64,000 bases of DNA, taken from assembly GCF_004345565.1 (NCBI RefSeq), contig NZ_SLWA01000002.1, positions 744,001 to 808,000 on the forward strand. The letters are read 5' to 3'. The notes under the pieces are model-generated. The model was not told the origin of the DNA and did not search any database. It saw only the letters and a program-made list of their open reading frames with translations. Source of the stretch: Flavobacterium circumlabens (lineage in GTDB: Bacteria; Bacteroidota; Bacteroidia; Flavobacteriales; Flavobacteriaceae). Position 1 is the first letter of the stretch; each line of letters begins with the position of its first letter. This document shows positions 9,741 to 17,751 of this stretch, piece after piece. Made by a program: the position numbers and the translations under genes.

Positions 9741-9809
9741 TTTTGGAAACAGGAGCATTTTTAATTCAAATTTTTTTATGGATGCGCTTCTGAAAGTTAT
9801 TTTATAAAA

Positions 9810-9846
9810 AAACAACTCCAAAGATCAGCTGATTTTGGAGTTGTTT
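9810..9846 (-). terminator. Hairpin terminator of the 9915-11435 gene
   Basis: A 13-bp stem (9810-9822 with 9834-9846) with a partly self-complementary loop, followed on the minus strand by a T-run. It lies 69 bases past the stop of the surface protein gene. Confidence 0.7.
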
Positions 9847-9914
9847 GCATTTAAGATGAAGTATTTATTTCGGAATTAATAAAGTATTAATGCATTGTAA
9901 GACATCTTTATCTG

Positions 9915-11435
9915 TTATTTTAGAGTTAAAGTAATATTGGGAACCACAAGAACACCGGTAGCTCCGGAATTACGCTGTAAAGCCACTTCGATATAATCGC
10001 CGCTGACTAGTTCAGTAGTTGCATTTAAGGGAAGAACGATAATATCATTAACGGCAGCTCCTCTTCCGTAAATTTTGTATTGCGTTAACGGAGTTCCATT
10101 TTTAGTAATATAAGCTATGAAAACTCCTGTGCCCGGCACCTGAAAAGAAATAGATCCCGTTACCTGAAAAATTCTTTTCTTTTTTCCAACGTATTTTAGC
10201 CTGTTGTAACCGGCAGTACCGGCATCTGTTGCAAATCTGAACAAATTGGAATACACTGTTACAGGCGCTGTACCAGTGCTAACCCCGACTTTTACGATAT
10301 CACTTGGAGTGGAATTGTTTAACGTTACTCCAAGGCCACTATTGACAGGATAATCCATTGAAAAATCCCCTACCGCATTGGCATCTGCTTCATTTGGTAT
10401 TCCTGCAGCCCTAACACCCCAGCTGGTATTAAAATTATAACCGGTAAAGGTGGTTGCAGATGGAGTTGCATAAGGTCTGACATAGGTAGCAGGAGTAGGA
10501 CCTGTAAAAACAACAGATTCCAAAACAGCATCACCGGTAATCGTAAGACCTGCTGTAGAAACATCCACACCATATGCTCCGGAACTAACATTAGAGAACC
10601 CTCCTTGTTTTTCAATCAGATTGAATGTCCCTGTAAATTTTTCATAAGTACCACTATTATTGCTGAACCACGCCTGATTGCTTAACAGTAACTGACCAAT
10701 GTTATTATAAGTGACACCATTTGTATTTCCTGAAAAATTAACAATACTCATAAAAACTAAACCATAACCAGATATGGTACCTACACTGGCGCAATTGGCA
10801 ATAATACAATCCCTAAGCAAAAAAGTAGAGGTTGAAAGCGCGGAATTTAGATTAAAAGCGGTAGCACCGGGGGTTGTAATAGTAAGATTTCTGACACTGC
10901 CTCCCGTAGTTCCGTCAAAAAGATTTCCGGATGTTTTAACAATGATATCTTCATTAGCATCCAGGCCATCCAAATAAGCACCATTAAGGTCTATGGGGAA
11001 ATTAAACACGACCTGTCCATTAATTTCATATAAGGTATTAGCTGTCAAAACATATTTAGCACCAGCACCAGCCGCTAATTCGGTGGCCAATACAGTCGCT
11101 AAATTGTCCGTAGATCGTATACGTTTAAAATTTAGTCGCGGAAGTCCTCCACTTAAAGGTATCCATGATGTAGTGCTGAGTACGTAGCTATAAAGGGATT
11201 TAAAATCTGTATCGTAAACAATCAATCCGTCAGCCGGCGTAGCGATAGCATTTCTTTGAATAGTCGTCATACGCGGCGGAAGTAACCCCTGAGTCGTAGA
11301 AGTGATGTCTAAAACCGAACTGGCATTAGGAGTTGTAGTACCGATTCCGATTTGTGCATTTCCTAAAAATGAGGAGATGAAAAAAAGGAATAAGAAAAAG
11401 AGCTTATAATTAAGTGGAGTATATTTACAGATCAT
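9915..11435 (-). CDS. Secreted surface protein with Bacteroidetes head motif
   Basis: A 506-residue exported protein with a hydrophobic signal segment (about 10-27). Just after it, IGIGTTTPNASSVLDITSTT followed by GLLPPRMT is a motif found at the head of many Bacteroidetes surface or tail-fibre-like proteins. The rest is rich in Gly, Thr, Asn and Ser and looks like a beta-helix (repeated SGNTNGVTYNN-like turns), ending in a jelly-roll-like region (GSISFQVPGTGVFIAYITKNG). No type IX tail is seen. It lies downstream of a T9SS-tail protein on the same strand. Adhesin or structural roles are guesses. Confidence 0.75.
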   Translation of the reverse strand: MICKYTPLNYKLFFLFLFFISSFLGNAQIGIGTTTPNASSVLDITSTTQGLLPPRMTTIQRNAIATPADGLIVYDTDFKSLYSYVLSTTSWIPLSGGLPRLNFKRIRSTDNLATVLATELAAGAGAKYVLTANTLYEINGQVVFNFPIDLNGAYLDGLDANEDIIVKTSGNLFDGTTGGSVRNLTITTPGATAFNLNSALSTSTFLLRDCIIANCASVGTISGYGLVFMSIVNFSGNTNGVTYNNIGQLLLSNQAWFSNNSGTYEKFTGTFNLIEKQGGFSNVSSGAYGVDVSTAGLTITGDAVLESVVFTGPTPATYVRPYATPSATTFTGYNFNTSWGVRAAGIPNEADANAVGDFSMDYPVNSGLGVTLNNSTPSDIVKVGVSTGTAPVTVYSNLFRFATDAGTAGYNRLKYVGKKKRIFQVTGSISFQVPGTGVFIAYITKNGTPLTQYKIYGRGAAVNDIIVLPLNATTELVSGDYIEVALQRNSGATGVLVVPNITLTLK

Positions 11436-11515
11436 AATTTTATTTTTTAGTTAATGTTGAAGATTATAATATTGGGCTGGACACAGTATCAGTGCATTTA
11501 AAGTAGAGATTCCAA

Positions 11516-13318
11516 TTATTGTTTTCCTGAATTTGATATCACAACTTTTTGAGCTATTTTTTCATTATCAGCGGTTACAAAAGTGGCAATGTAAATTCCT
11601 GAGCTCAGGCCCGAAGTTGAAAAAGTATAATTTTGTTCCACTTCCAGATTATTTTTAGTCAGGACAGCTCTGCCAAGAATGTCATAAAGAACAAATGACT
11701 TAAATACGATGTTATCCGGATTTAAGGCATTTAATATTTTATTGGTATTATCCTGACTTACAAAAAAGTTAGTTTTAACTTCATCAGATAGGCCAAGTGT
11801 TATATTGGTAAAGGCAATTTTAAACCGTTCCGTATACACCCCTGGTGCAATGGTAACTTGATAAGTTCCTGTTTTAATATCATGATAAGATGCATCGAGT
11901 TCATCGTACATATAAATCTTTTGTGAAGGATCGAAATTTATAACTTCAGGAATATAAAACTTTAAGGTAGTATTGGTTGTCGCCTTTACTGCCAGAGGTA
12001 TTTTTTTAGTCAGTTCAAAATTAACGCCCTGTATCACGTAATTGCCATTCTCCAGCCAAAACGAAGCATCATTAGGTAGAGTTTGATCCATATTAAGGGC
12101 ATCAATACCGGGATCTACGCCATCTGTTGCTTCCGGCATAAAGGCCAAAGCAAGCTGTCTGGTAAACTCATTATTGATGATAGTGTTTAGTTTAAAATGA
12201 GAAATTACCGTAACGTCTTCCTCTTTATTTTCAGCATCGGTTTTATTCGGTGAAGACTTTGCAAATTGTGATAAAGGAGAACCTTCCTTGTAAAATACTC
12301 GATGCGCATTTTTAAAAGTTACAGTGCCATTGGAAGCTCCGTTTATCAAAAAACCCTGTCCAATAGGGGAGTATTTGCGCTGTATTACTAATCCGGAGCT
12401 GGTGCCGGTTGTATTTAAGCTACCGTCAGCTTTATAACTGTTAAAAGTAGCAGCGACATAAACTCCATTTGAACCCAAAGTTCCGGGTGAATAGGTTCCG
12501 TAACCTCCTTTGTAAGCCGAGAGATAATGAGAATTGGCTGATTTGTCCTGCTCCCAGAAATACGCTATACGCGTACAGGCAGAATTGGTCGGATCCATTA
12601 AAAAAGCATTCAGATCTATTGCCGACGGGTAAGGATTTCCGGTCAGCGTCGCGGCATTACCAGATCCAACGGTCACAGCAATATTGCCATCATTAGGTTT
12701 TCCCCTGAAATCATAGCGCTGGGCTGTTAAGGGAGCACCGGGATTATTTACAGCTCCTGTAGCTTCCGGATCTGTTGTATCGGGACCACTTGTTCCTTTC
12801 ATGGTGAAACCTTCTCCCGCTGCAATTGTAGTGGCACTCCCAACCTGAACCCATTGCGAGTAATTATTGGCATTGGTTAATTTATAGATCCAGTAAGGAG
12901 CTATGGCAAGAGGGTTGGCTGTTCCGTTATAATTCGACATAGGAAGTATAGTAGCAGGTACTACAGCAGTCGAAGAGGTCGGGCGGTTTAGCAATGTGAT
13001 TCCAAAATTGGTATTACCTGCTGTAAGCGTGGGACTTCCAACAGGGGAACACCAATAATTATATTCAAAGTTATCTGAAGTCCCTTCCTGATAAACAGAC
13101 ACAATTCCTGTTCCTGTATTTGTAGAAGTTCCCGTTGTACCTTGCACTAACTGGGAGTTATTTCGTAAATAAAGATTTGAATTGGCAGCCAGGTTTATAT
13201 TCTGGGTTACGTACAAAACCTGATTCTTCACATAAACCGGAGTATTGGCACCAATGTAAATTTGAGCGAAACCCGGCAATGAAATCATCGTAAAAAAGAA
13301 GAATATTTTTATTTTCAT
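11516..13318 (-). CDS. Secreted protein with type A T9SS sorting domain
   Basis: A 600-residue protein with a signal peptide (1-18, ending GFAQ). The body is rich in Gly, Asn and Thr, with WCSPVGSPT and GNPYPSAIDLNAFL phrases common to large flavobacterial surface proteins. The C-terminal 80 or so residues form a type A sorting domain: SFVLYDILGRAV, then GIYIATFVTADNEKIAQKVVI. It should therefore be exported across the outer membrane by the type IX system. No enzymatic motif was recognised. It lies 80 bases before the next surface gene and 68 after a tiny membrane protein gene, all on the minus strand. Confidence 0.85.
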   Translation of the reverse strand: MKIKIFFFFTMISLPGFAQIYIGANTPVYVKNQVLYVTQNINLAANSNLYLRNNSQLVQGTTGTSTNTGTGIVSVYQEGTSDNFEYNYWCSPVGSPTLTAGNTNFGITLLNRPTSSTAVVPATILPMSNYNGTANPLAIAPYWIYKLTNANNYSQWVQVGSATTIAAGEGFTMKGTSGPDTTDPEATGAVNNPGAPLTAQRYDFRGKPNDGNIAVTVGSGNAATLTGNPYPSAIDLNAFLMDPTNSACTRIAYFWEQDKSANSHYLSAYKGGYGTYSPGTLGSNGVYVAATFNSYKADGSLNTTGTSSGLVIQRKYSPIGQGFLINGASNGTVTFKNAHRVFYKEGSPLSQFAKSSPNKTDAENKEEDVTVISHFKLNTIINNEFTRQLALAFMPEATDGVDPGIDALNMDQTLPNDASFWLENGNYVIQGVNFELTKKIPLAVKATTNTTLKFYIPEVINFDPSQKIYMYDELDASYHDIKTGTYQVTIAPGVYTERFKIAFTNITLGLSDEVKTNFFVSQDNTNKILNALNPDNIVFKSFVLYDILGRAVLTKNNLEVEQNYTFSTSGLSSGIYIATFVTADNEKIAQKVVISNSGKQ

Positions 13319-13386
13319 AGTTGATGCTGTGTTAAATTTAAGTTTTTAGATTAGGAGTAAATCATCTGTTTTTTAAGTAAAAACAA

Positions 13387-13551
13387 TCATCTTTTCTTGT
13401 TAACCACATAGATTCCAAAAACTAAACCCGCTACCAGCAAAACAGGCAGCATTTTATTGATGGGAACTACAACAGGATCATCAGGCAGACCCGGTGGAGG
13501 AGGGTTTTGAGAATAGGTGAAAAATGAAATTAAAAGTAACATGAGGAACAT
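13387..13551 (-). CDS. Tiny proline-rich single-pass membrane protein
   Basis: A 54-residue protein: a hydrophobic export segment (FLMLLLISFFTYSQ), a short NPPPPGLPDDP linker, then a membrane span (KMLPVLLVAGLVFGIYVV) ending in NKKR. A TTG four codons upstream would add LKKK and give a better n-region, so the true start may be 13563. The layout of cleavable signal, proline-rich stub, single helix and basic end is common in Flavobacterium, where such proteins are usually left unnamed. It is the first gene of a cluster with two surface proteins. Confidence 0.7.
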   Translation of the reverse strand: MFLMLLLISFFTYSQNPPPPGLPDDPVVVPINKMLPVLLVAGLVFGIYVVNKKR

Positions 13552-13563
13552 TTTTTTTTTCAA

Positions 13564-14189
13564 TTGTGGGGGGGCTTTTTAAGATTTTTGAAAATTCTAC
13601 TTGTTTTTTTAATATCTGTAAATCAATATGTTAATTTTTGCAATGTTATTTATTGTAATTATTGTACTACTTTATATGGTTTGAATGTAAATAGAGTAAT
13701 TAACTAATATTTATATAATTTTCATTTTAAGTTATATAATTCCCACATAAGCAAAAGGTTGAATTTTTGAAAAAAAAATTGAAAACAAAGGCAAAAATTG
13801 AAATAGAAATTTCTAAAAAATAAGAATTTTTCTACTGTTTTAAGGCGATGCGTAGATGTTTTTTACGAATGCTTTTGAAACAGGAGAGTGATAGATAGAT
13901 CAATATTTATATTCCATTAAGAATACGGACTCGTTTTATAAACTTATAACAAGTGCCTGATGAGAAAAGTAAGCGGAGTTTTTACTTACTTTTTTGGTAA
14001 ATGTTTTATTATTACAGACTCGCTATACTTTCAATAAAAAATTTACTTTTTTTGTAAAATTTTACTGATCCAAATGTAATGGCAGGTATCCTGTAAAACT
14101 CACATAATTGTCTCACTTTTTTACATAATTTAATTGTCTTTCTGCTTGATTTATAGAAGTTTAAATATTGAAATATTGAGCTGAAATTA
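13564..14189. other. AT-rich intergenic region
   Basis: About 630 bases without a convincing gene. A weak hairpin (965-973 with 985-993 of the 13 kb block) with a T-run faces the plus strand. No RNA gene was recognised. Confidence 0.5.
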
Positions 14190-14223
14190 TATAAGCAAAT
14201 GCTGTGAAGTAAGTCTAATTTTG
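14190..14223 (+). promoter_or_regulatory. Stress-type promoter of yciE-like gene 1
   Basis: TATAA at 14190-14194 and TAATTTTG at 14216-14223, 26 bases apart (T to T), 27 bases before the ATG. One of ten units sharing this layout. Confidence 0.65.
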
Positions 14224-14250
14224 AGATAACAAATTTTAAAAATTATTATC

Positions 14251-14898
14251 ATGAAAGATTCAAATACAAAAACAGCCAGTAAAAAAACAACTGCAGCTAA
14301 AACAGCAACAACAGCTAAAACAGCAACAACAGCAAAAAAAGCTACAACAACTGCAAAAACAACAACACCAAAAGGAACAGTAAAAGCGAAGTCCTCAGCA
14401 GCCGAAGGTTTAAGAGAATTATTTGTTGATTCCTTAAAGGATATCTACTGGGCTGAAAAAGCACTGACTAAAGCATTGCCAAAAATGGCTAAAAATGCAA
14501 CTTCTCAAAATTTAATTGATGCAATTAATGATCATTTAAAAGTAACAGAGGGTCAGGTAACCAGATTAGAAGAAGTTTTTGCAGCAGTTGGAGAAAAAGC
14601 CACAGCCAAAAAATGTGATGCGATGGAAGGTCTGATCAAAGAAGGCGAAGGAATTATGGAAGAAACTGAAATTGGTGCTGTTCGTGATGCAGGAATTATT
14701 GCTGCCTCTCAAAAAATTGAACACTACGAAATTGCTACTTACGGAACACTTGCAGCATTTGCCAAAACGCTGGGTGAAGACAAAGCAGTTGCACTATTGG
14801 TTCAAACGCTAAACGAAGAAAAAGAAGCGGATGTAACACTTACTGAAGCTGCTTATAACACTATTAATTTTGATGCCACTGAAGGCGATCAGAACTAA
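14251..14898 (+). CDS. YciE/DUF892 ferritin-like protein, paralogue 1
   Basis: A 215-residue member of the YciE/YciF (DUF892) ferritin-like four-helix family, stress proteins with a putative di-iron site. The first 50 residues are a disordered tail of Lys, Thr and Ala with an AKTATT-type repeat, resembling histone H1-like tails. The ferritin-like core begins at AAEGLRELFVDSLKDIYWAEKAL and carries E/H pairs in KIEHYEIATYGTLAAFA and EEKEAD that fit metal ligands. Three relatives lie at 17135, 31617 and 42897. The tail suggests nucleic-acid binding; that is inference. It has its own promoter and terminator. Confidence 0.9.
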   Translation: MKDSNTKTASKKTTAAKTATTAKTATTAKKATTTAKTTTPKGTVKAKSSAAEGLRELFVDSLKDIYWAEKALTKALPKMAKNATSQNLIDAINDHLKVTEGQVTRLEEVFAAVGEKATAKKCDAMEGLIKEGEGIMEETEIGAVRDAGIIAASQKIEHYEIATYGTLAAFAKTLGEDKAVALLVQTLNEEKEADVTLTEAAYNTINFDATEGDQN

Positions 14899-14923
14899 AT
14901 AGTAAACACAGAGTACTATTACT

Positions 14924-14959
14924 AAAAACCCCTGCATCTTTAAAGATACAGGGGTTTTT
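14924..14959. terminator. Bidirectional terminator
   Basis: aaaaacccctg-catcttt / aaagata-caggggttttt forms a long stem between the convergent YciE gene and the 148-residue membrane protein gene, with T-runs on both strands. Confidence 0.85.
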
Positions 14960-14978
14960 AATTATTTAAAGGAATAAT

Positions 14979-15425
14979 TTACAGAAACAATTTGTAAACC
15001 AGGAATGCAATAACAGAGAAAATTACATGTGCTACAAAAAGTTGAATGTAATAACCCTTAAAATCGATATTTGGTTTTTGAGGAACGATTTCAAATAAAA
15101 TAACCCAGCTGATAATTCCGATAATGCCACTAATTATTCCAAGTAAAATACTGGCAGCCCATGAAACCTCCAGGAATTCATTGAACCATAAAAAGTGATA
15201 TCCCATTACAAAGCAAAGACCAATTAAATAATGTAAAATCCATCCCAGGACAGTTTTGAGATTTGGTGATACTTTTAAATGAAGTCCTGTAAGAATATAG
15301 GTGAGTAATAGGGGCTCTTTGTAAATTTCCCGTGCACTCATAGAAACGGCATAACTAAATAATGTCATTACAGAAGTTGCAGCGACAGAAGAAATTAGGA
15401 TTTGAAGTATAATATGAAAATTCAT
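14979..15425 (-). CDS. Four-helix membrane protein of unknown function
   Basis: A 148-residue inner-membrane protein with four hydrophobic segments (about 5-28, 58-78, 88-112, 127-147). No catalytic motif is visible; the overall look recalls small DUF1440-like membrane proteins, but I am not certain. Its ATG overlaps the stop of the 15422-15655 remnant (ATGA), so it is translationally coupled to it and shares its stress-type promoter. Confidence 0.75.
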   Translation of the reverse strand: MNFHIILQILISSVAATSVMTLFSYAVSMSAREIYKEPLLLTYILTGLHLKVSPNLKTVLGWILHYLIGLCFVMGYHFLWFNEFLEVSWAASILLGIISGIIGIISWVILFEIVPQKPNIDFKGYYIQLFVAHVIFSVIAFLVYKLFL

Positions 15426-15655
15426 CGAAAAAGAATTTGATTATTTAATAAGTAGGTAATACAACGGTCGTCGAGCGCGCAGGTCAAATTTGCTGTGGTA
15501 CGGCTTGTTTTTCCGATGCCTGTAACAAGTACTTCTGTATCATTATTTTGATCGGGTGTATTAAAAGCGATGATGGAAGTCGAGTTAATCCAAAACGACA
15601 CATTTTCTCCGGATGAAATACTACCGTTATTCAGTTGATCTGCTATTTTAGTCAT
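15422..15655 (-). pseudogene. Internally deleted remnant of an FAD-dependent oxidoreductase
   Basis: The 77-residue frame reads like the N-terminus of the flavobacterial FAD-dependent (DadA-like, Rieske-tailed) oxidoreductases. SFWINSTSIIAFNTPDQNNDTEVLVTGIG matches the start of the Rossmann fold, and SRTTANLTCALDDRC matches the later motif GSGESGRTTAHLTCALDDRYY as I recall it. The stretch between, which holds the rest of GxGxxG and the FAD-binding strand, is missing, and the protein stops soon after. Full-length members have roughly 500 residues. It still has a start, a stop coupled to the next gene and a good promoter, so it may be translated as a short peptide. Confidence 0.6.
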
Positions 15656-15709
15656 GATACTGTTTTTAAAATTTTTGGTCAGAACGAATCCAGATTTTCA
15701 TTATAAATC

Positions 15710-15743
15710 CAAAAGTAAAATACCTCAATGTAAAAAGTTTACA
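15710..15743 (-). promoter_or_regulatory. Stress-type promoter of the oxidoreductase remnant
   Basis: On the minus strand TGTAA (15743-15739) lies 26 bases before TACTTTTG (15717-15710), 55 bases ahead of the ATG. It is a perfect copy of the shared layout. Confidence 0.65.
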
Positions 15744-15869
15744 CCGTAAAATTTTAAGTTTATATCATTACCAGCTGTGATGTTTATGTAAGAATTGGTA
15801 GATATGCTGTAAGATTAAGTGATTTATTAATAGTTAATTAGGTTTTTATTAATCTTAAAAAAAAGAATT

Positions 15870-17039
15870 ATGAAAGCAGCAGTTATACACGGACCAGGAT
15901 CCATCAAATATGATACAGTCGATGATCCGATACTAAAAGCCAAAGATGATATCATCCTTACCGTAACCTCTACCGCAATCTGCGGATCTGATTTGCATAT
16001 TTATTCAGGAGGTTTTCCACAGCCAAGACCAATGGTGCTAGGACATGAATTTATGGGAATAGTGGAAGAAGTAGGTTCTGAGGTAACCCATTTAAAAAGA
16101 GGTGATCGGGTAGTAGTACCGTTTACTATTGCCTGTGGAAATTGTTTTTTCTGCAACCACGATGTTCCAGGAAATTGTGAACACAGTAATCCTGACAATT
16201 ATGGTCCGGAAGGTGGAATAGCAACCGAAAAAGGCGGTGCCCTTTTTGGGTACACCGATCTGTACGGAGGTTATGATGGAGGTCAGTCACAATACGTAAG
16301 GGTTCCGTATGCCAATTATGGACCCCGAATAGTTCCCGAAGATCTGAGCGACGAGGAGGTTCTTTTTCTAACCGATATTTTCCCGACAGGGTATACCGGA
16401 GTCGATTGGGGAGAAGTTAAAGGAGGAGAGACGGTAGCAATTTTCGGTTCGGGTCCCGTAGGTCTCATGGCGGCAAAAAGTGCCTGGCTAAGAGGTGCGG
16501 CACAAGTTATAGTTGTTGACACACTTCAGTACAGACTGGATAAAGCCAAAACGACAACAGGCTGTACTACTATTCTATGGGAGGATGGACCTAAAGATGT
16601 AGTGGAACATATTCGTTCGTTAACAGAAGGACGAGGAGCAGATGTCTGCATTGATGCGGTTGGATTTGAGCCAGATCGAAATTTGGGAGACCGTATCAAG
16701 GCAACCGTTAATTTTGAAAAAGGTTCTATCAAGGTATTAGAAGCCTGTATGAGCGCGGTAAGAAGAAGTGGTATTGTTTCAGTTCTGGGTGTTTATCCGG
16801 CCAATTATGATAATTTTCCACTGGGACAATTTTTTGATAAAGGCATAATCCTAAAGGGAGGACAAGCTCCTGCACACAAACATATCGACAAATTGCTGGA
16901 ATATGTAGTACAGGGAAAAGTAAAACTGGATGATATTATCACGCATCGATTGCCATTATCTGAGATTTCACACGCTTATGATATTTTCAAAAAACGGGAA
17001 GATGGTTGTGTGAAAGTAGTATTGGACCCCTGGAAATAA
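15870..17039 (+). CDS. Zinc-dependent alcohol dehydrogenase, formaldehyde dehydrogenase type
   Basis: A 389-residue medium-chain zinc dehydrogenase. Catalytic zinc ligands are in CGSDLHIYSG and GHEFMG; the structural zinc loop is CGNCFFCNHDVPGNC. The cofactor site is GSGPVGLMAAKSAW, and the acidic residue after VIVVD suggests NAD. The long insert NPDNYGPEGGIATEKGGALF is typical of glutathione-independent formaldehyde dehydrogenase-like enzymes. It probably oxidises formaldehyde or other short aldehydes and alcohols. It is transcribed alone, divergent from the oxidoreductase remnant and convergent with the katE operon. A weak stress-type promoter match upstream was not counted. Confidence 0.9.
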   Translation: MKAAVIHGPGSIKYDTVDDPILKAKDDIILTVTSTAICGSDLHIYSGGFPQPRPMVLGHEFMGIVEEVGSEVTHLKRGDRVVVPFTIACGNCFFCNHDVPGNCEHSNPDNYGPEGGIATEKGGALFGYTDLYGGYDGGQSQYVRVPYANYGPRIVPEDLSDEEVLFLTDIFPTGYTGVDWGEVKGGETVAIFGSGPVGLMAAKSAWLRGAAQVIVVDTLQYRLDKAKTTTGCTTILWEDGPKDVVEHIRSLTEGRGADVCIDAVGFEPDRNLGDRIKATVNFEKGSIKVLEACMSAVRRSGIVSVLGVYPANYDNFPLGQFFDKGIILKGGQAPAHKHIDKLLEYVVQGKVKLDDIITHRLPLSEISHAYDIFKKREDGCVKVVLDPWK

Positions 17040-17060
17040 TATTTTTATTTCTTAAATAGT

Positions 17061-17104
17061 AAACCCGACAGTCCCGAAGCCTCGGAATAAAACCTGTCGG
17101 GTTT
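17061..17104. terminator. Bidirectional terminator with nested hairpin
   Basis: aaacccgacag pairs with ctgtcgggttt, and the loop holds a small ccga-agcc-tcgg hairpin. It separates the convergent ADH gene and katE operon. Confidence 0.8.
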
Positions 17105-17134
17105 GTTTTATATAATAGGAATATTTCTTTATTC

Positions 17135-17734
17135 CTATTCAGCAGCTACAGCATTTACAGTATTTAAAGCTACAACATTAAGAACACAATCGGCTTCTTT
17201 TTCCTCTGCAAGAGTTTGCGTCAGTAATTTGGCCGCATCATTTTCTCCCAGGGTTTTTGCAAAAGCAACCAGGGTTCCGTAAGTTGCGATTTCGTAGTGT
17301 TCAATTTTTTGAGAGGCAGCAATAATTCCGGCGTCTCTGACAGGTCCGGGAGTAGTTTCTAAAACAATAGAATCTCCTTCTTTTAATAATCCGGCCATAG
17401 CTTCGCATTTTTTTCCTTCCGCTTTTTCTCCCACAAGATCAAAAACCTCTTCTAATCTGCTTATCTGAAGTTTCGTTACGTCAAGATGTTCTAAAATGGC
17501 ACTTGCAAGACCCGGGGATGTAGCATTTGCTGCCATTTTAGGAAGCGCTCCAACCAGGGCATTTTCTGCCCAGTAAATGTCTTTCAGGCTGTCAACAAAC
17601 AATTCTTTTAAATCTGTTGCAGCATCTGGTGCCGGTTCCACAATATTGATTTTTGCATTGTTTTTTATATTTTCCGTATCAGTTGCCTTGCCTTGAGTGG
17701 CATTGACCTGACCTTGTTTTTCTGAATTTTTCAT
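17135..17734 (-). CDS. YciE/DUF892 ferritin-like protein, paralogue 2
   Basis: A 199-residue DUF892 protein, the most divergent of the four here. Its N-terminal 35 residues are polar and mixed in charge (Gln, Asn, Asp, Lys), without the Lys/Thr/Ala repeat of the others. The core keeps LKELFVDSLKDIYWAENAL, QKIEHYEIATYGTLVAFAKTLGE and EEKEAD. It begins 17 bases after the katE stop, so catalase and this protein are co-transcribed. That links it to peroxide defence; iron storage or ferroxidase action is inferred from the fold. Confidence 0.9.
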   Translation of the reverse strand: MKNSEKQGQVNATQGKATDTENIKNNAKINIVEPAPDAATDLKELFVDSLKDIYWAENALVGALPKMAANATSPGLASAILEHLDVTKLQISRLEEVFDLVGEKAEGKKCEAMAGLLKEGDSIVLETTPGPVRDAGIIAASQKIEHYEIATYGTLVAFAKTLGENDAAKLLTQTLAEEKEADCVLNVVALNTVNAVAAE

Positions 17735-17751
17735 GTTTATTTTTTTAAATT

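Noticed and set aside
15808..15842. Stress-type promoter before the ADH gene
   Set aside because: TGTAA is present, but the -7 box (TTAATTAG or TAATTAGG) is too weak.
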